Position numbers and translations under genes: made by a program. A DNA stretch of 64,000 bases from Alkalihalobacillus pseudalcaliphilus (lineage in GTDB: Bacteria > Bacillota > Bacilli > Bacillales > Bacillaceae_D). Within the stretch, counting starts at the first letter, position 1. Every line of letters starts with the position of its first letter. The stretch is taken from the NCBI RefSeq assembly GCF_028610675.1, contig NZ_JAQQWS010000001.1:248001-312000 (forward strand). Direction: 5' to 3'. Positions 1 through 7,864 of this stretch are shown here, piece after piece. Below the pieces are notes generated by a model, which did no database searches, was not told the origin of the DNA, and saw only the letters and a list, made by a program, of their open reading frames with translations.

Positions 1-1
1 T

Positions 2-1402
2 AGCTTATTTTTGTCTGGAAAATTATCGAAGAACTTTGTTGTAATTGGTGCAGCAAGAAGAGAGTGGTCCGACGAGGAACTACGCGAAAATGTAAAAAAA
101 TCAATCGTCGAGAGTAAATATTCAAGTGACAAAGTTGACGAGTTTTGTCAGCATTTTTATTATTTACCGTTTGATGTTACTAATACAGAGTCGTACAGTC
201 AATTAAAAGACAAATTAAATCAACTTGAATTAGCCTATGGAATACCAGGCAACCGTATTTATTATATGGCCATGGCTCCGCAATTTTTTGGTACCATTGC
301 TATCCAACTGAAACGAGAAGGTGTAACACAGTCAGAAGGTTGGAATCGATTAGTGATTGAAAAACCATTTGGTCATGACTTACCTTCCGCTCAAAAATTA
401 AATAACGAAATTAGAGAAGCATTTTCAGAAGATCAAATATATCGTATCGATCATTATCTAGGTAAAGAAATGGTGCAAAATATTGAAGTTATTCGATTTG
501 CTAATGCTATCTTTGAACCATTATGGAATAACCGGCATATTTCAAATATCCAAATTACATCTAGTGAGGTGTTAGGTGTCGAGGAGCGTGGAGGCTACTA
601 TGAGACATCAGGAGCACTGCGTGACATGGTTCAAAACCACCTCCTTCAAATGGTGTTATTATTGTCAATGGATCCACCAATTCGCTTGGCAACAAACGAG
701 GTTAGAAGTGAAAAAATCAAAGTACTTCGAGCGATTCGTGCGATCTCTTCAGAAGAAATGGAGAATTACTTTGTCAGAGGTCAATATCGTGCAGGTGAAT
801 TAAGTGGCTTACAAGTTCCAGGTTATCGTGAAGAGAAAAATGTCGAAAAGAAGTCATCGACAGAAACCTTTGTGGCAGGAAAATTAATGATTGATAATCA
901 TCGTTGGGCAGGCGTTCCTTTTTATGTAAGAACAGGAAAAAGGATGTCGGTAAAATCAACAAAAATCGTTGTCCAATTTAAAGATTTACCTTTAAATGTC
1001 TATACACAAAAGAGTCGTGATAGGAAAATTCATCCTAATCTGCTAGTCATTCATATCCAACCTGATGAAGGAATTACATTAATCCTAAATGGCAAGAAGG
1101 TCGGATTATTAGGTGAGACGGTTCCTGTTGATTTAGAGTTCAAACATTCGAGCATTGATGGTGTTAATACACCAGAAGCCTACGAGCGATTAATTTATGA
1201 TTGTATGCTTGGAGATGCAACCAACTTCGCTCATTGGGATGAAGTAAACTTATCATGGGCTTTAATTGATCCAATTTCTCAAGCGTGGGCTGAGTCAACA
1301 CAAGAAATTGATACGTATGCGGCAGGAACAATGGGCCCTGAAGCATCCGATCTTTTATTAGAAAAAGACGGCTTTAAATGGTGGTCTTTGAAGGATTTAT
1401 AA
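2..1402 (+). CDS. zwf: Glucose-6-phosphate 1-dehydrogenase, 5'-truncated by window edge
   Basis: This enzyme oxidises glucose 6-phosphate to 6-phosphogluconolactone with NADP, the first step of the oxidative pentose phosphate pathway, in the cytoplasm. The frame is open to the window edge, and the visible part begins at the segment GKLSKNF that normally follows the N-terminal nucleotide-binding GATGDL motif, so the true start and that motif lie outside. The TTG at 11 is internal and not a real start. The active-site signature RIDHYLGKE is present about residue 150 of the visible 466. The C-terminal domain is complete. A strong hairpin terminator follows at once, so this is the last gene of its transcript. 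Confidence 0.95.
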   Translation, partial: SLFLSGKLSKNFVVIGAARREWSDEELRENVKKSIVESKYSSDKVDEFCQHFYYLPFDVTNTESYSQLKDKLNQLELAYGIPGNRIYYMAMAPQFFGTIAIQLKREGVTQSEGWNRLVIEKPFGHDLPSAQKLNNEIREAFSEDQIYRIDHYLGKEMVQNIEVIRFANAIFEPLWNNRHISNIQITSSEVLGVEERGGYYETSGALRDMVQNHLLQMVLLLSMDPPIRLATNEVRSEKIKVLRAIRAISSEEMENYFVRGQYRAGELSGLQVPGYREEKNVEKKSSTETFVAGKLMIDNHRWAGVPFYVRTGKRMSVKSTKIVVQFKDLPLNVYTQKSRDRKIHPNLLVIHIQPDEGITLILNGKKVGLLGETVPVDLEFKHSSIDGVNTPEAYERLIYDCMLGDATNFAHWDEVNLSWALIDPISQAWAESTQEIDTYAAGTMGPEASDLLLEKDGFKWWSLKDL

Positions 1403-1420
1403 ACAATAGTGGAAAATGCT

Positions 1421-1456
1421 AAATCCTATTCTCGCTTATGAGAATAGGATTTTATA
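1421..1456 (+). terminator. Rho-independent terminator of zwf
   Basis: A perfect 13-bp stem (AAATCCTATTCTC with its complement) closes a six-base loop and is followed by a short T-rich tail. It lies 19 bases after the zwf stop. Confidence 0.8.
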
Positions 1457-1771
1457 CGCAAATGAATGTCATTGATATCATGTGATTAGCTAGGTCTTAT
1501 TAGGTGTCATGATCAGATTGTCTAATTTAGTGAAACTTTTTCTACACATAGCTCGTCTTAATAAAAGAGGTAGTGAAAGAGATGTCTAATAATGTAAAAG
1601 ACTTTCATGATCTTACACATTATATCTATTGACTTTAAATGCCAATCCGCTAAGATTATAAATGTTATTGTTTTTTAGTCGAAACGTAAAAAGTCACTTT
1701 ATCTGAAAGCCATAATAGATAAATAGAATGGTAGGGTGTAAGTGAATAGGGAATTAGGAAGGGGTAAAATT
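1457..1771. other. Intergenic region upstream of the lipoteichoic acid synthase gene
   Basis: There is no gene here. A weak promoter-like pair, TTGACT at 1629-1634 and TAAGAT at 1651-1656 with a 16-base spacer, could drive the downstream gene. The ribosome binding site AGGAAGGGG at 1756-1764 decides the downstream start. Nothing else is recognisable. Confidence 0.4.
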
Positions 1772-3694
1772 ATGGAGAGGATTATAGATAAGACGAAAAA
1801 CTTATTATATCGATTAAGATTTTTTGCATTTGCTGTCTTTTTTTTATGGATAAAAACCTATTTGGTTTATAAGTTTGGGTTTGGAATACCATCTGATAAT
1901 CCATTACAAGAGTTTTTATTATTTATTAACCCACTAAGTTCAGCTATTTTTATATTGGGGATTAGTTTCTTTTTTAATGAAAAGTGGAGAAAAAGGGTAT
2001 TAATGATATTAGCTGTTGCTGCTACATTAGTGCTTTATTTTAATTTATTATATTATCGCTTTTTTACCGATTACATTACGATCCCAGTATTATTCCAAAC
2101 AAGTAATATGGGTGATTTAGGTTCAAGTGTATTTGGATTAATTCAGTGGTACGATGTTTTCTTATTTGTAGATATTTTATTACTTATGATATTTGCGAAG
2201 AAGCAACACACATTTGAATTACGTCCATTAAAGCGTGAGCCACTTTTAATTATGTTAGTTGCTGTCTTGCTTTTTGTAGGAAATTTAACACTGGCACAAG
2301 CAGAGCGTCCTCAATTATTAACTCGTTCTTTTGACCGTGATTTAATTGTGAAAAATATTGGTATCTTTAACTATCATATTTATGACGGTTATATTCAATC
2401 TCAAACAAGGGCGCAGCGTGTTTTCGCTGATAGCTCAGATATTATTGAAGTTGAACGCCATGTAAAAGCGAAGCATGAACAGCCAAATCCGGACTTATAT
2501 GGTATTGCTGAAGGGAAAAATGTCATTGTTATCTCAATGGAGTCACTTCAATCGTTTGTTATTAATGAGACCGTCAATGAAGATGAGAATGGTGAAAATG
2601 GTCAAGTCATTACACCGTTTTTAAATTCTCTTATTGATGAAAGTATTTACTTTGATAATTTCTACCATCAAACAGGTCAAGGGAAAACTTCTGACTCTGA
2701 ATATTTAGTAGCAAACTCGATGTTTGGTCGAGATAGTGGTTCGGTTTTCTTTACACACGGTGGAAATGTGTATGATGCCATGCCAGGTAATGTGGCCGAT
2801 AATGGTTACTATGCATCAGTCATGCATGCCAATAACAAAAGCTTTTGGAATCGAGATATGGTGTACCAATCATTTGGTTATGACAAGTATTTTGATATTA
2901 TGAGTTATGATGTCCACGATGAAAATTCGGTAGGATGGGGTTTAAAAGACGTTGATTTCTTTGAACAATCTATTGATCTATTAAAGTCTCAGCCTGAGCC
3001 ATATTATACAAAATTTATTACGTTAACGAATCACTTCCCATTTGAATTAGATGAAGAAGACAAGTTTATCGATGAAGCGGAGTATCCAAGTCGAACATTA
3101 AATCGTTTCTTTCCAACTGTTCGCTATATGGATCACGCACTTGAATACTTCTTTGATCGTTTGAAGGAAGAAGGAATTTATGAAAACTCAATCTTTATCA
3201 TGTATGGTGATCATTATGGAATCTCATCTAATCACGATCGTTCAATGGCGATGTATTTAGATAAAGAAGAAATTACACCATTTGATACCGTTCAGTTGCA
3301 ACGTGTACCGATGTATATTCATATCCCTGGATTTGAAGGTAACAAGGTAAATTCGACCGTTTCAGGTCAAATTGATATTAAGCCAACCATTTTGCATTTG
3401 TTAGGCATTGAAACAGAAGATATGTTCCATTTCGGCACAGACTTAAATGCTCCTGAACGTGATGAGCTTGTGATTTTACGTGATGGAAGTTTCGTAACTG
3501 ACGACTTCTTGTTTACATCTGGTACTTGTTATGACAAGGAGACAGAACAAGAAACTGAATTAGAATATTGTGAGCCTTATTTTGCCCGCGTTAACAATGA
3601 TTTAGGTTATTCAGATAAAATTCTTTTCGGTGATTTGTTGCGCTATAAGGATTATGATCATGAAGCAGAAAAGCAAAATCAAACAAAAGAATAA
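1772..3694 (+). CDS. ltaS: Lipoteichoic acid synthase (LtaS family)
   Basis: This membrane enzyme polymerises the glycerol-phosphate chain of lipoteichoic acid, using phosphatidylglycerol as donor. ATG 1772 is chosen because AGGAAGGGG sits seven bases upstream; the frame extends to GTG 1742 without a site. The 640-residue protein has five hydrophobic segments in the first ~190 residues, then an extracellular sulfatase-fold domain. The catalytic threonine is about residue 306 in GKTSDSEY, and metal ligands are visible in SMESLQSF and GDHYGIS. A likely signal-peptidase cut lies after VFA, following the last membrane segment. Bacillus species carry several paralogues (LtaS, YfnI, YqgS, YvgJ); assignment to LtaS proper rests on general resemblance. 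It stands alone between terminators. Confidence 0.88.
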   Translation: MERIIDKTKNLLYRLRFFAFAVFFLWIKTYLVYKFGFGIPSDNPLQEFLLFINPLSSAIFILGISFFFNEKWRKRVLMILAVAATLVLYFNLLYYRFFTDYITIPVLFQTSNMGDLGSSVFGLIQWYDVFLFVDILLLMIFAKKQHTFELRPLKREPLLIMLVAVLLFVGNLTLAQAERPQLLTRSFDRDLIVKNIGIFNYHIYDGYIQSQTRAQRVFADSSDIIEVERHVKAKHEQPNPDLYGIAEGKNVIVISMESLQSFVINETVNEDENGENGQVITPFLNSLIDESIYFDNFYHQTGQGKTSDSEYLVANSMFGRDSGSVFFTHGGNVYDAMPGNVADNGYYASVMHANNKSFWNRDMVYQSFGYDKYFDIMSYDVHDENSVGWGLKDVDFFEQSIDLLKSQPEPYYTKFITLTNHFPFELDEEDKFIDEAEYPSRTLNRFFPTVRYMDHALEYFFDRLKEEGIYENSIFIMYGDHYGISSNHDRSMAMYLDKEEITPFDTVQLQRVPMYIHIPGFEGNKVNSTVSGQIDIKPTILHLLGIETEDMFHFGTDLNAPERDELVILRDGSFVTDDFLFTSGTCYDKETEQETELEYCEPYFARVNNDLGYSDKILFGDLLRYKDYDHEAEKQNQTKE

Positions 3695-3703
3695 ATAAAA
3701 AGG

Positions 3704-3740
3704 CGTCTGGTGAGTTTTAGCTTACCAGACGTTTCTTTTT
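3704..3740 (+). terminator. Rho-independent terminator of ltaS
   Basis: CGTCTGGTGAG pairs with CTTACCAGACG (one G-T pair) around a six-base loop, followed by TTTCTTTTT. It begins ten bases after the stop codon. Confidence 0.9.
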
Positions 3741-3916
3741 ATATGAAAGTTAGTTTGGGACGATAGTTTATGCTGTGAAGTTAGCTCGTCATCCATCTCG
3801 CGATCAATGACCTTAGTAGGACAGTGCACCTTTTTTGTTCAGCCGACTCCTAATGATGATCGAGTTGTAAACGTGCCGAAAGTTTGAACAGTCGCCACTA
3901 TCCACGAAGAATGGCC
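3741..3916. repeat. Dispersed intergenic repeat fragment
   Basis: It begins with the recurrent end sequence TATGAAAGTTA and contains TGAAGTTAGC, GACTCCTAATGATGAT and AGTCGCCACTA in the same order as the region at 47555-47710. A reverse-strand fragment of the same kind is near 13490-13530. There is no coding potential. Confidence 0.6.
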
Positions 3917-4168
3917 TTTGTGCAGATACTCCAAGGTTTGACCTCAGTATTTGCACATTAACCCCCTATTTGTGCAGATACTCCAAGGTTTGGCTTCAGT
4001 ATCTACACATTAACCCCTTCTTTGTGCAGATACTCCAAGGCTAGGCCTCAGTATCTACACATTAACTCCTTCTTTGTGCAGATACTCCAAGGCTAGGCCT
4101 CAGTATCTACACATTAACCCCTTCTTTGTGCAGATACCCCAAGGTTTGACCTCAGTATCTGCACAAAC
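3917..4168. repeat. Tandem array of five 52-bp hairpin repeats
   Basis: Copies begin with TTTGTGCAGATACT at 3917, 3969, 4021, 4073 and 4125; the period is exactly 52 and the last copy is partial. Each unit is an imperfect inverted repeat (GTGCAGATACT ... AGTATCTGCAC) around the core CCAAGGTTTGACCT. Copies differ at a few bases, some of them compensatory. There are no unique spacers, so it is not a CRISPR array. Single relatives lie at 28581-28623 and 40368-40408. Confidence 0.9.
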
Positions 4169-4258
4169 CCTTATATATCTTAAGGAGGCGATAGATGACT
4201 TTCATGATTGTTTGTGGCGAAGTGAATGGGGCTTCGCTATGTGGATCTTGTATGGATA

Positions 4259-4288
4259 TTTACTAAAGTTATCGATTGATGATATACT
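4259..4288 (+). promoter_or_regulatory. Putative sigma-A promoter for the ABC ATPase gene
   Basis: TTTACT at 4259-4264 and TATACT at 4283-4288 are separated by 18 bases, about 35 bases upstream of the GTG start at 4323. Confidence 0.45.
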
Positions 4289-4322
4289 ATTTTGAATATT
4301 TTTTTAAAGGTGGTGTTAGAAC

Positions 4323-5114
4323 GTGGAAGTGGTGCGACTAGAAGGAGTTACTTTTAAAAGGGGCGAACAGCAAATTTTGTCTGCCATTGATTGGCAAGTT
4401 GAACGACAACAACATAGTGTGATTATGGGGTTAAATGGGTCTGGAAAAACGACATTATTGAAATTAATTACGGGTTATGAGTGGGCAACATCAGGAACGA
4501 TAAAGGTACTTGGTCATCGTTTTGGTCAAACGAACATCCATGATTTAAGAAAGAGAATAGGGTGGGTGAGTTCGTCACTCGATGAACGGTTTGTAACTCG
4601 TTATCAAGACGATGCTTTAGATGTTGTCATAAGTGGAGCTCATGCAACGATTGGTTTATATGAAACCATTGGTGCGGAAAAAAGAAATAAAGCGTATCAC
4701 TTATTAAATAAGCTTGGAGCTGAGCAATTAAGTACGGTTCCTTTTCGGTATTTGTCACAGGGAGAAAAGCGAAGAGTGATGATCGCCCGTGCTTTAATGT
4801 CAGAACCATGCTTACTCATACTCGATGAGCCATGTAATGGTTTAGATGTGTATATTCGCGAAGAACTCCTGAATACCGTTGCGGCTATCATGGCACTTGA
4901 AGGAGGGCCAACCGTCTTATATGTTACACACCATATTGAAGAGGTCTTACCTGAAATATCTCATGCTTTATTAATGAAAGATGGTCACGTGATTGTACAT
5001 GGAGAAAAAAGAAATGTACTTTCGGATGAAACCTTATCAGAGTGTTTTCGATTACCCGTACATATAGATTGGAGAAAAGAAAGGCCCTGGTTACAAATAA
5101 AGGAGAGTAAATAA
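4323..5114 (+). CDS. ABC transporter ATP-binding protein (YlmA-like)
   Basis: This is a cytoplasmic ATPase subunit of an ABC transporter, 263 residues. The Walker A motif GLNGSGKTT is near residue 37, the signature LSQGEKRR near 143, Walker B LLILDEP near 163 and the switch histidine in THHIEE near 204. GTG 4323 is the start, with AAAGGTGG about ten bases upstream. No permease gene adjoins it: repeats lie upstream and an unrelated regulator operon with its own promoter lies downstream, so its transport partner is unknown. The YlmA resemblance is from memory of the family; the substrate cannot be inferred. Confidence 0.8.
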   Translation: MEVVRLEGVTFKRGEQQILSAIDWQVERQQHSVIMGLNGSGKTTLLKLITGYEWATSGTIKVLGHRFGQTNIHDLRKRIGWVSSSLDERFVTRYQDDALDVVISGAHATIGLYETIGAEKRNKAYHLLNKLGAEQLSTVPFRYLSQGEKRRVMIARALMSEPCLLILDEPCNGLDVYIREELLNTVAAIMALEGGPTVLYVTHHIEEVLPEISHALLMKDGHVIVHGEKRNVLSDETLSECFRLPVHIDWRKERPWLQIKESK

Positions 5115-5141
5115 AATAAATTTAAATTTTTTAAAACATAC

Positions 5142-5170
5142 TTGACACCTCTGAATAATCTGAATAATAT
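5142..5170 (+). promoter_or_regulatory. Sigma-A promoter of the Rrf2-sulfate operon
   Basis: A perfect -35 TTGACA at 5142-5147 is followed by 17 bases and TAATAT at 5165-5170. The palindrome ATAATATTAT overlaps the -10, and TATAG/CTATA arms (5171-5175, 5184-5188) flank the expected start point. These are possible operator sites for the Rrf2 protein encoded next. Confidence 0.8.
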
Positions 5171-5176
5171 TATAGT

Positions 5177-5254
5177 TACAAATCTATAAACAATAAAGCT
5201 GATCGGACAACCGAAGGCCTTAGCTAGAGCAAATGCTTAGTTGAGGTTTTTTTT
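5177..5254 (+). promoter_or_regulatory. Leader with small hairpin plus terminator (sulfur-block motif, copy A)
   Basis: A four-base hairpin TCGG-ACAA-CCGA (5203-5214) is followed by AGGC and a terminator stem CCTTAGCTA/TAGTTGAGG (5218-5226, 5238-5246) with eight T residues. It lies between the promoter and the Rrf2 gene, so it probably attenuates the operon. The same design recurs at 9835-9885 and 11038-11080. The ligand or factor is unknown. Confidence 0.6.
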
Positions 5255-5310
5255 ATTGAATAATTCCGACTTAACCAGTCTTATTACTCATAATTAAGGG
5301 GTTGAATTAG

Positions 5311-5754
5311 ATGCGTGTTTCGAGTAAAGGGGAATATTCGTTAAGGGCCTTAATCGTTCTAGCTAGGAACCCAGAGCAAAGATTTAAAGTGAAAGAGATA
5401 AGTGATGAAATTATGGTGCCCGCTCCTTACCTGGAAAAATTGTTAGCACAATTAAAGGTACTCGGTTTTATTATGAGCCGAAGGGGAACAGATGGTGGTT
5501 TTCAATTAAATCAAAGCAGCAGAGAAATTGTCATTGGTGATGTTGTTCGTAAGTTAGAAGGGCCGCTTGCTCCAATGGGGTGTGTGAGTGTGACTTCTTA
5601 TGAAGCATGTCCGCTTGAAACGAATTGTCTATTACAACCGCTTTGGGGACTCGTTAGAGATACTGTCGCCGATGTATTAGACTCAACAACTTTAGAGGAT
5701 TTATTAAATCAAAATATTCGTTTGGAAGGGGAAAGAGGGAATGGGAATTTTTGA
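5311..5754 (+). CDS. Rrf2-family transcriptional regulator with a three-cysteine motif
   Basis: This is a DNA-binding repressor of 147 residues. The N-terminal winged helix (about 1-80) matches the Rrf2 family (RVSSKGEYSLRAL; RRGTDGGFQL). The C-terminal part resembles CymR, the Bacillus cysteine-metabolism repressor (VLDSTTLEDL), but carries Cys91, Cys100 and Cys106 in the place where IscR and NsrR bind an iron-sulfur cluster. As I recall it, CymR lacks such a motif. The start is ATG 5311 with AAGGGG upstream. It heads the yezD-sulfate ABC operon behind a TTGACA promoter and an attenuator-like leader, so it probably controls sulfate uptake and itself. Cluster binding is inference. Confidence 0.85.
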   Translation: MRVSSKGEYSLRALIVLARNPEQRFKVKEISDEIMVPAPYLEKLLAQLKVLGFIMSRRGTDGGFQLNQSSREIVIGDVVRKLEGPLAPMGCVSVTSYEACPLETNCLLQPLWGLVRDTVADVLDSTTLEDLLNQNIRLEGERGNGNF

Positions 5755-5902
5755 TAAGAAAAAGCAAGAAGAAATTAAGAAGGCCATTGAAAAAATTGAG
5801 TATGGAACGGTTTTAATTACGATTCACGATAATCAGATTACACAAATTGATGCGACGGAAAAAGTACGTTTTTCACCAAACAAAAAGAATCAACTCAAAT
5901 AA
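5741..5902 (+). CDS. yezD: Small YezD-family protein (DUF2292)
   Basis: This 53-residue protein has the family pattern KIEYGTVLITIHD ... QIDATEKVRF. It begins with ATG 5741, overlapping the end of the Rrf2 gene by 14 bases; the GGAAGGGGAAAGAGGG stretch just upstream supplies the ribosome site. The function of the family is not known to me. Its members are commonly linked to sulfur-assimilation genes, and here it lies between the Rrf2 regulator and the sulfate-binding protein, which supports a role in that pathway. It has no cysteine, signal peptide or membrane segment. Confidence 0.85.
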   Translation: MGIFDKKKQEEIKKAIEKIEYGTVLITIHDNQITQIDATEKVRFSPNKKNQLK

Positions 5903-5925
5903 TTTAGATTGTGGGGGTCATGAAT

Positions 5926-6957
5926 ATGAATGTTAAAAAAACGCTGTTCCTTTTAGTACTGACACTATCACTTGGAACATTGGTTGGTTGCTCACAAGGT
6001 AACAATGGTACATCTGGAGGAAACCAAGACACATTTGAAATTTTAAATGTGTCCTATGATCCAACACGTGAGCTTTATCAAGAATTCGATGCAGAGTTTG
6101 CAGAATATTGGAAAGAAGAAACTGGCCAAACCGTAACCATTAATACATCACATGGAGGCTCTGGAAGTCAGGCAAGGGCTGTAATCGATGGATTAGAGGC
6201 TGATGTTGTTACGTTGGCTCTTGCGTATGATATTGATGTCTTACATGAAAATCGTGAGCTTATACCAGCAGATTGGCAAACACGACTAGATGATAATTCA
6301 ACCCCGTATACGTCTACGATTGTTTTTCTAGTTCGTAAAGGTAATCCTTTAAACATTCAAGATTGGGATGACCTTGTTCAGGATGATGTATCTGTGATTA
6401 CTCCAAACCCGAAAACATCTGGGGGGGCTCGGTGGAATTATTTAGCGGCTTGGGGATATGCACTTGAAGAATATGGGACTGAAGAAGCAGCAGAGGAATT
6501 TGTTAATAAACTTTATCAAAATGTTGAAGTATTAGATTCTGGGGCAAGGGGAGCAACGACAACATTTGTTGAACGGAAAATTGGTGATGTCTTTCTTTCA
6601 TGGGAAAACGAAGCGTACTTAGCCATTAATGAGCTGGGTGAGGATGAATTTGAGATTGTCAATCCGTCTGTGAGTATTTTAGCTGAGCCTCCTGTCGCGG
6701 TAGTTGATGCAAATGTTGATAGAAAAGGAACAAGAGAGATCGCGGAAGCTTATTTAGAGTTTTTGTATACAGATGTCGGTCAAGAACTAGCGGCTAAACA
6801 TTATTATCGCCCGAGGAATGAAGAAATTCTAGCCAAATATGATATTTTCCCTGATATTAAATTGTTTACGATTGATGAGGTTTTTGGAGGATGGCAACAG
6901 GCACAAGAAACCCATTTTAATGATGGTGGTATTTTTGACCGTATTTATCAACCTTAA
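5926..6957 (+). CDS. sbp: Sulfate ABC transporter, substrate-binding lipoprotein
   Basis: This extracellular lipoprotein captures sulfate (or thiosulfate) and delivers it to the CysTW permease. The signal peptide ends in the lipobox LVGC, so the mature protein is membrane-anchored. The body matches the Sbp/CysP family (NVSYDPTREL, SHGGSGSQARAV, NPKTSGGARWNY). ATG 5926 is preferred because GGGGG at 5913-5917 is eight bases upstream; ATG 5920 and GTG 5911 are alternatives. A G/C-rich hairpin without a long T-run follows the gene and may let sbp be made in excess over the permease, as is usual for binding proteins. Confidence 0.92.
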   Translation: MNVKKTLFLLVLTLSLGTLVGCSQGNNGTSGGNQDTFEILNVSYDPTRELYQEFDAEFAEYWKEETGQTVTINTSHGGSGSQARAVIDGLEADVVTLALAYDIDVLHENRELIPADWQTRLDDNSTPYTSTIVFLVRKGNPLNIQDWDDLVQDDVSVITPNPKTSGGARWNYLAAWGYALEEYGTEEAAEEFVNKLYQNVEVLDSGARGATTTFVERKIGDVFLSWENEAYLAINELGEDEFEIVNPSVSILAEPPVAVVDANVDRKGTREIAEAYLEFLYTDVGQELAAKHYYRPRNEEILAKYDIFPDIKLFTIDEVFGGWQQAQETHFNDGGIFDRIYQP

Positions 6958-6959
6958 TG

Positions 6960-6983
6960 AAGGAAGGTTTCCCTTCCTTCCTT
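6960..6983 (+). terminator. Intra-operon hairpin between sbp and cysT
   Basis: AAGGAAGG (6960-6967) pairs perfectly with CCTTCCTT (6972-6979), followed by CCTTT. The tail is weak, so it is more likely an mRNA-stabilising or partial-termination hairpin than a full stop. Confidence 0.5.
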
Positions 6984-7010
6984 TATCGATGTGATTGCGA
7001 GGTGTGAGGA

Positions 7011-7847
7011 GTGGCAAGAAAAAGAAAATGGAAGCAGTATAGTGTGTTACCGGGTTTTGGCTTGTCAATGGGATTTACGATGATGTATGTGACATTGCTC
7101 ATCTTTATTCCGCTATCAATGATTTTCTTAAATACAGCAACGATGGGTTGGGAGTCTTTTTGGGCTGTGGTGACAGAACCTAGAGTTGTTGCTAGTTATA
7201 AGTTGAGTATAGGAGCTGCGTTTGCGGCGGCTAGTGTGAATGCTGTTTTTGGACTTTTGCTCGCTTGGGTATTAGTTCGGTATGATTTTCCAGGCAAACG
7301 TATCATTGATGGTTTGATTGATTTACCATTTGCACTACCGACAGCGGTTGCTGGTATTGCCTTAACGACCTTGTACGCATCTACGGGCTGGGTCGGTCAA
7401 TATTTAGATATCTTTGGGATACGTGTTGCTTTTACGCCATTAGGTGTTGTCGTTGCTTTAACATTTATCGGGTTGCCATTTGTTGTTCGTATGGTTCAGC
7501 CTGTTTTAGAAGGCATTGAAAAAGAGGTAGAGGAAGCATCAGCAAGTTTAGGAGCAAGTAGAATTCACACCTTTTTTAAAGTTATTTTCCCGGTTGTCAT
7601 TCCCGCCTTATTATCTGGATTTGCGTTGGCCTTTGCAAGAGCATTAGGTGAATATGGTTCAGTTGTATTTATTTCAGGTAACATGCCGATGAGGACGGAA
7701 ATTACCCCATTACTAATCATGACCAAACTTGAACAATTTGATTATGTTGGGGCGACAGCGATTGCAGCTGTTATGTTGGTTTTTTCATTTGTCATGCTAC
7801 TGATTATTAACGCTATACAATGGTGGAGCCAGAGGAGATATGTGTAA
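7011..7847 (+). CDS. cysT: Sulfate ABC transporter permease CysT
   Basis: This inner-membrane permease subunit of the sulfate/thiosulfate importer pairs with CysW and the CysA ATPase. The 278-residue protein has about six membrane segments and the cytoplasmic EAA loop (EEASASLGASRIHTFFKV) about residues 176-193, which contacts the ATPase. The family sequence FARALGEYGSVVFISGN follows. The start is GTG 7011 with GAGGTG upstream. It lies 53 bases after sbp, and its end overlaps no other gene once the CysW start is set at 7865. Confidence 0.93.
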   Translation: MARKRKWKQYSVLPGFGLSMGFTMMYVTLLIFIPLSMIFLNTATMGWESFWAVVTEPRVVASYKLSIGAAFAAASVNAVFGLLLAWVLVRYDFPGKRIIDGLIDLPFALPTAVAGIALTTLYASTGWVGQYLDIFGIRVAFTPLGVVVALTFIGLPFVVRMVQPVLEGIEKEVEEASASLGASRIHTFFKVIFPVVIPALLSGFALAFARALGEYGSVVFISGNMPMRTEITPLLIMTKLEQFDYVGATAIAAVMLVFSFVMLLIINAIQWWSQRRYV

Positions 7848-7864
7848 AAAGGGGGGATGTGAAG

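Noticed and set aside
11..1402. TTG 11 as the start of zwf
   Set aside because: The frame is open to the window edge and the N-terminal nucleotide-binding segment is missing, so the gene is truncated by the window.
3917..4168. CRISPR array
   Set aside because: The repeats are head-to-tail with a constant 52-bp period and no unique spacers, and there are no cas genes.
4194..4259. A 21-codon frame after a good AAGGAGG site
   Set aside because: It starts inside a dispersed repeat (ATGACTTTCATGA, GTGGCGAAGTGAA), is very short and has no recognisable features.
4074..4295. 73-residue frame across the 52-bp array
   Set aside because: It is made of repeat units and has no start signal.
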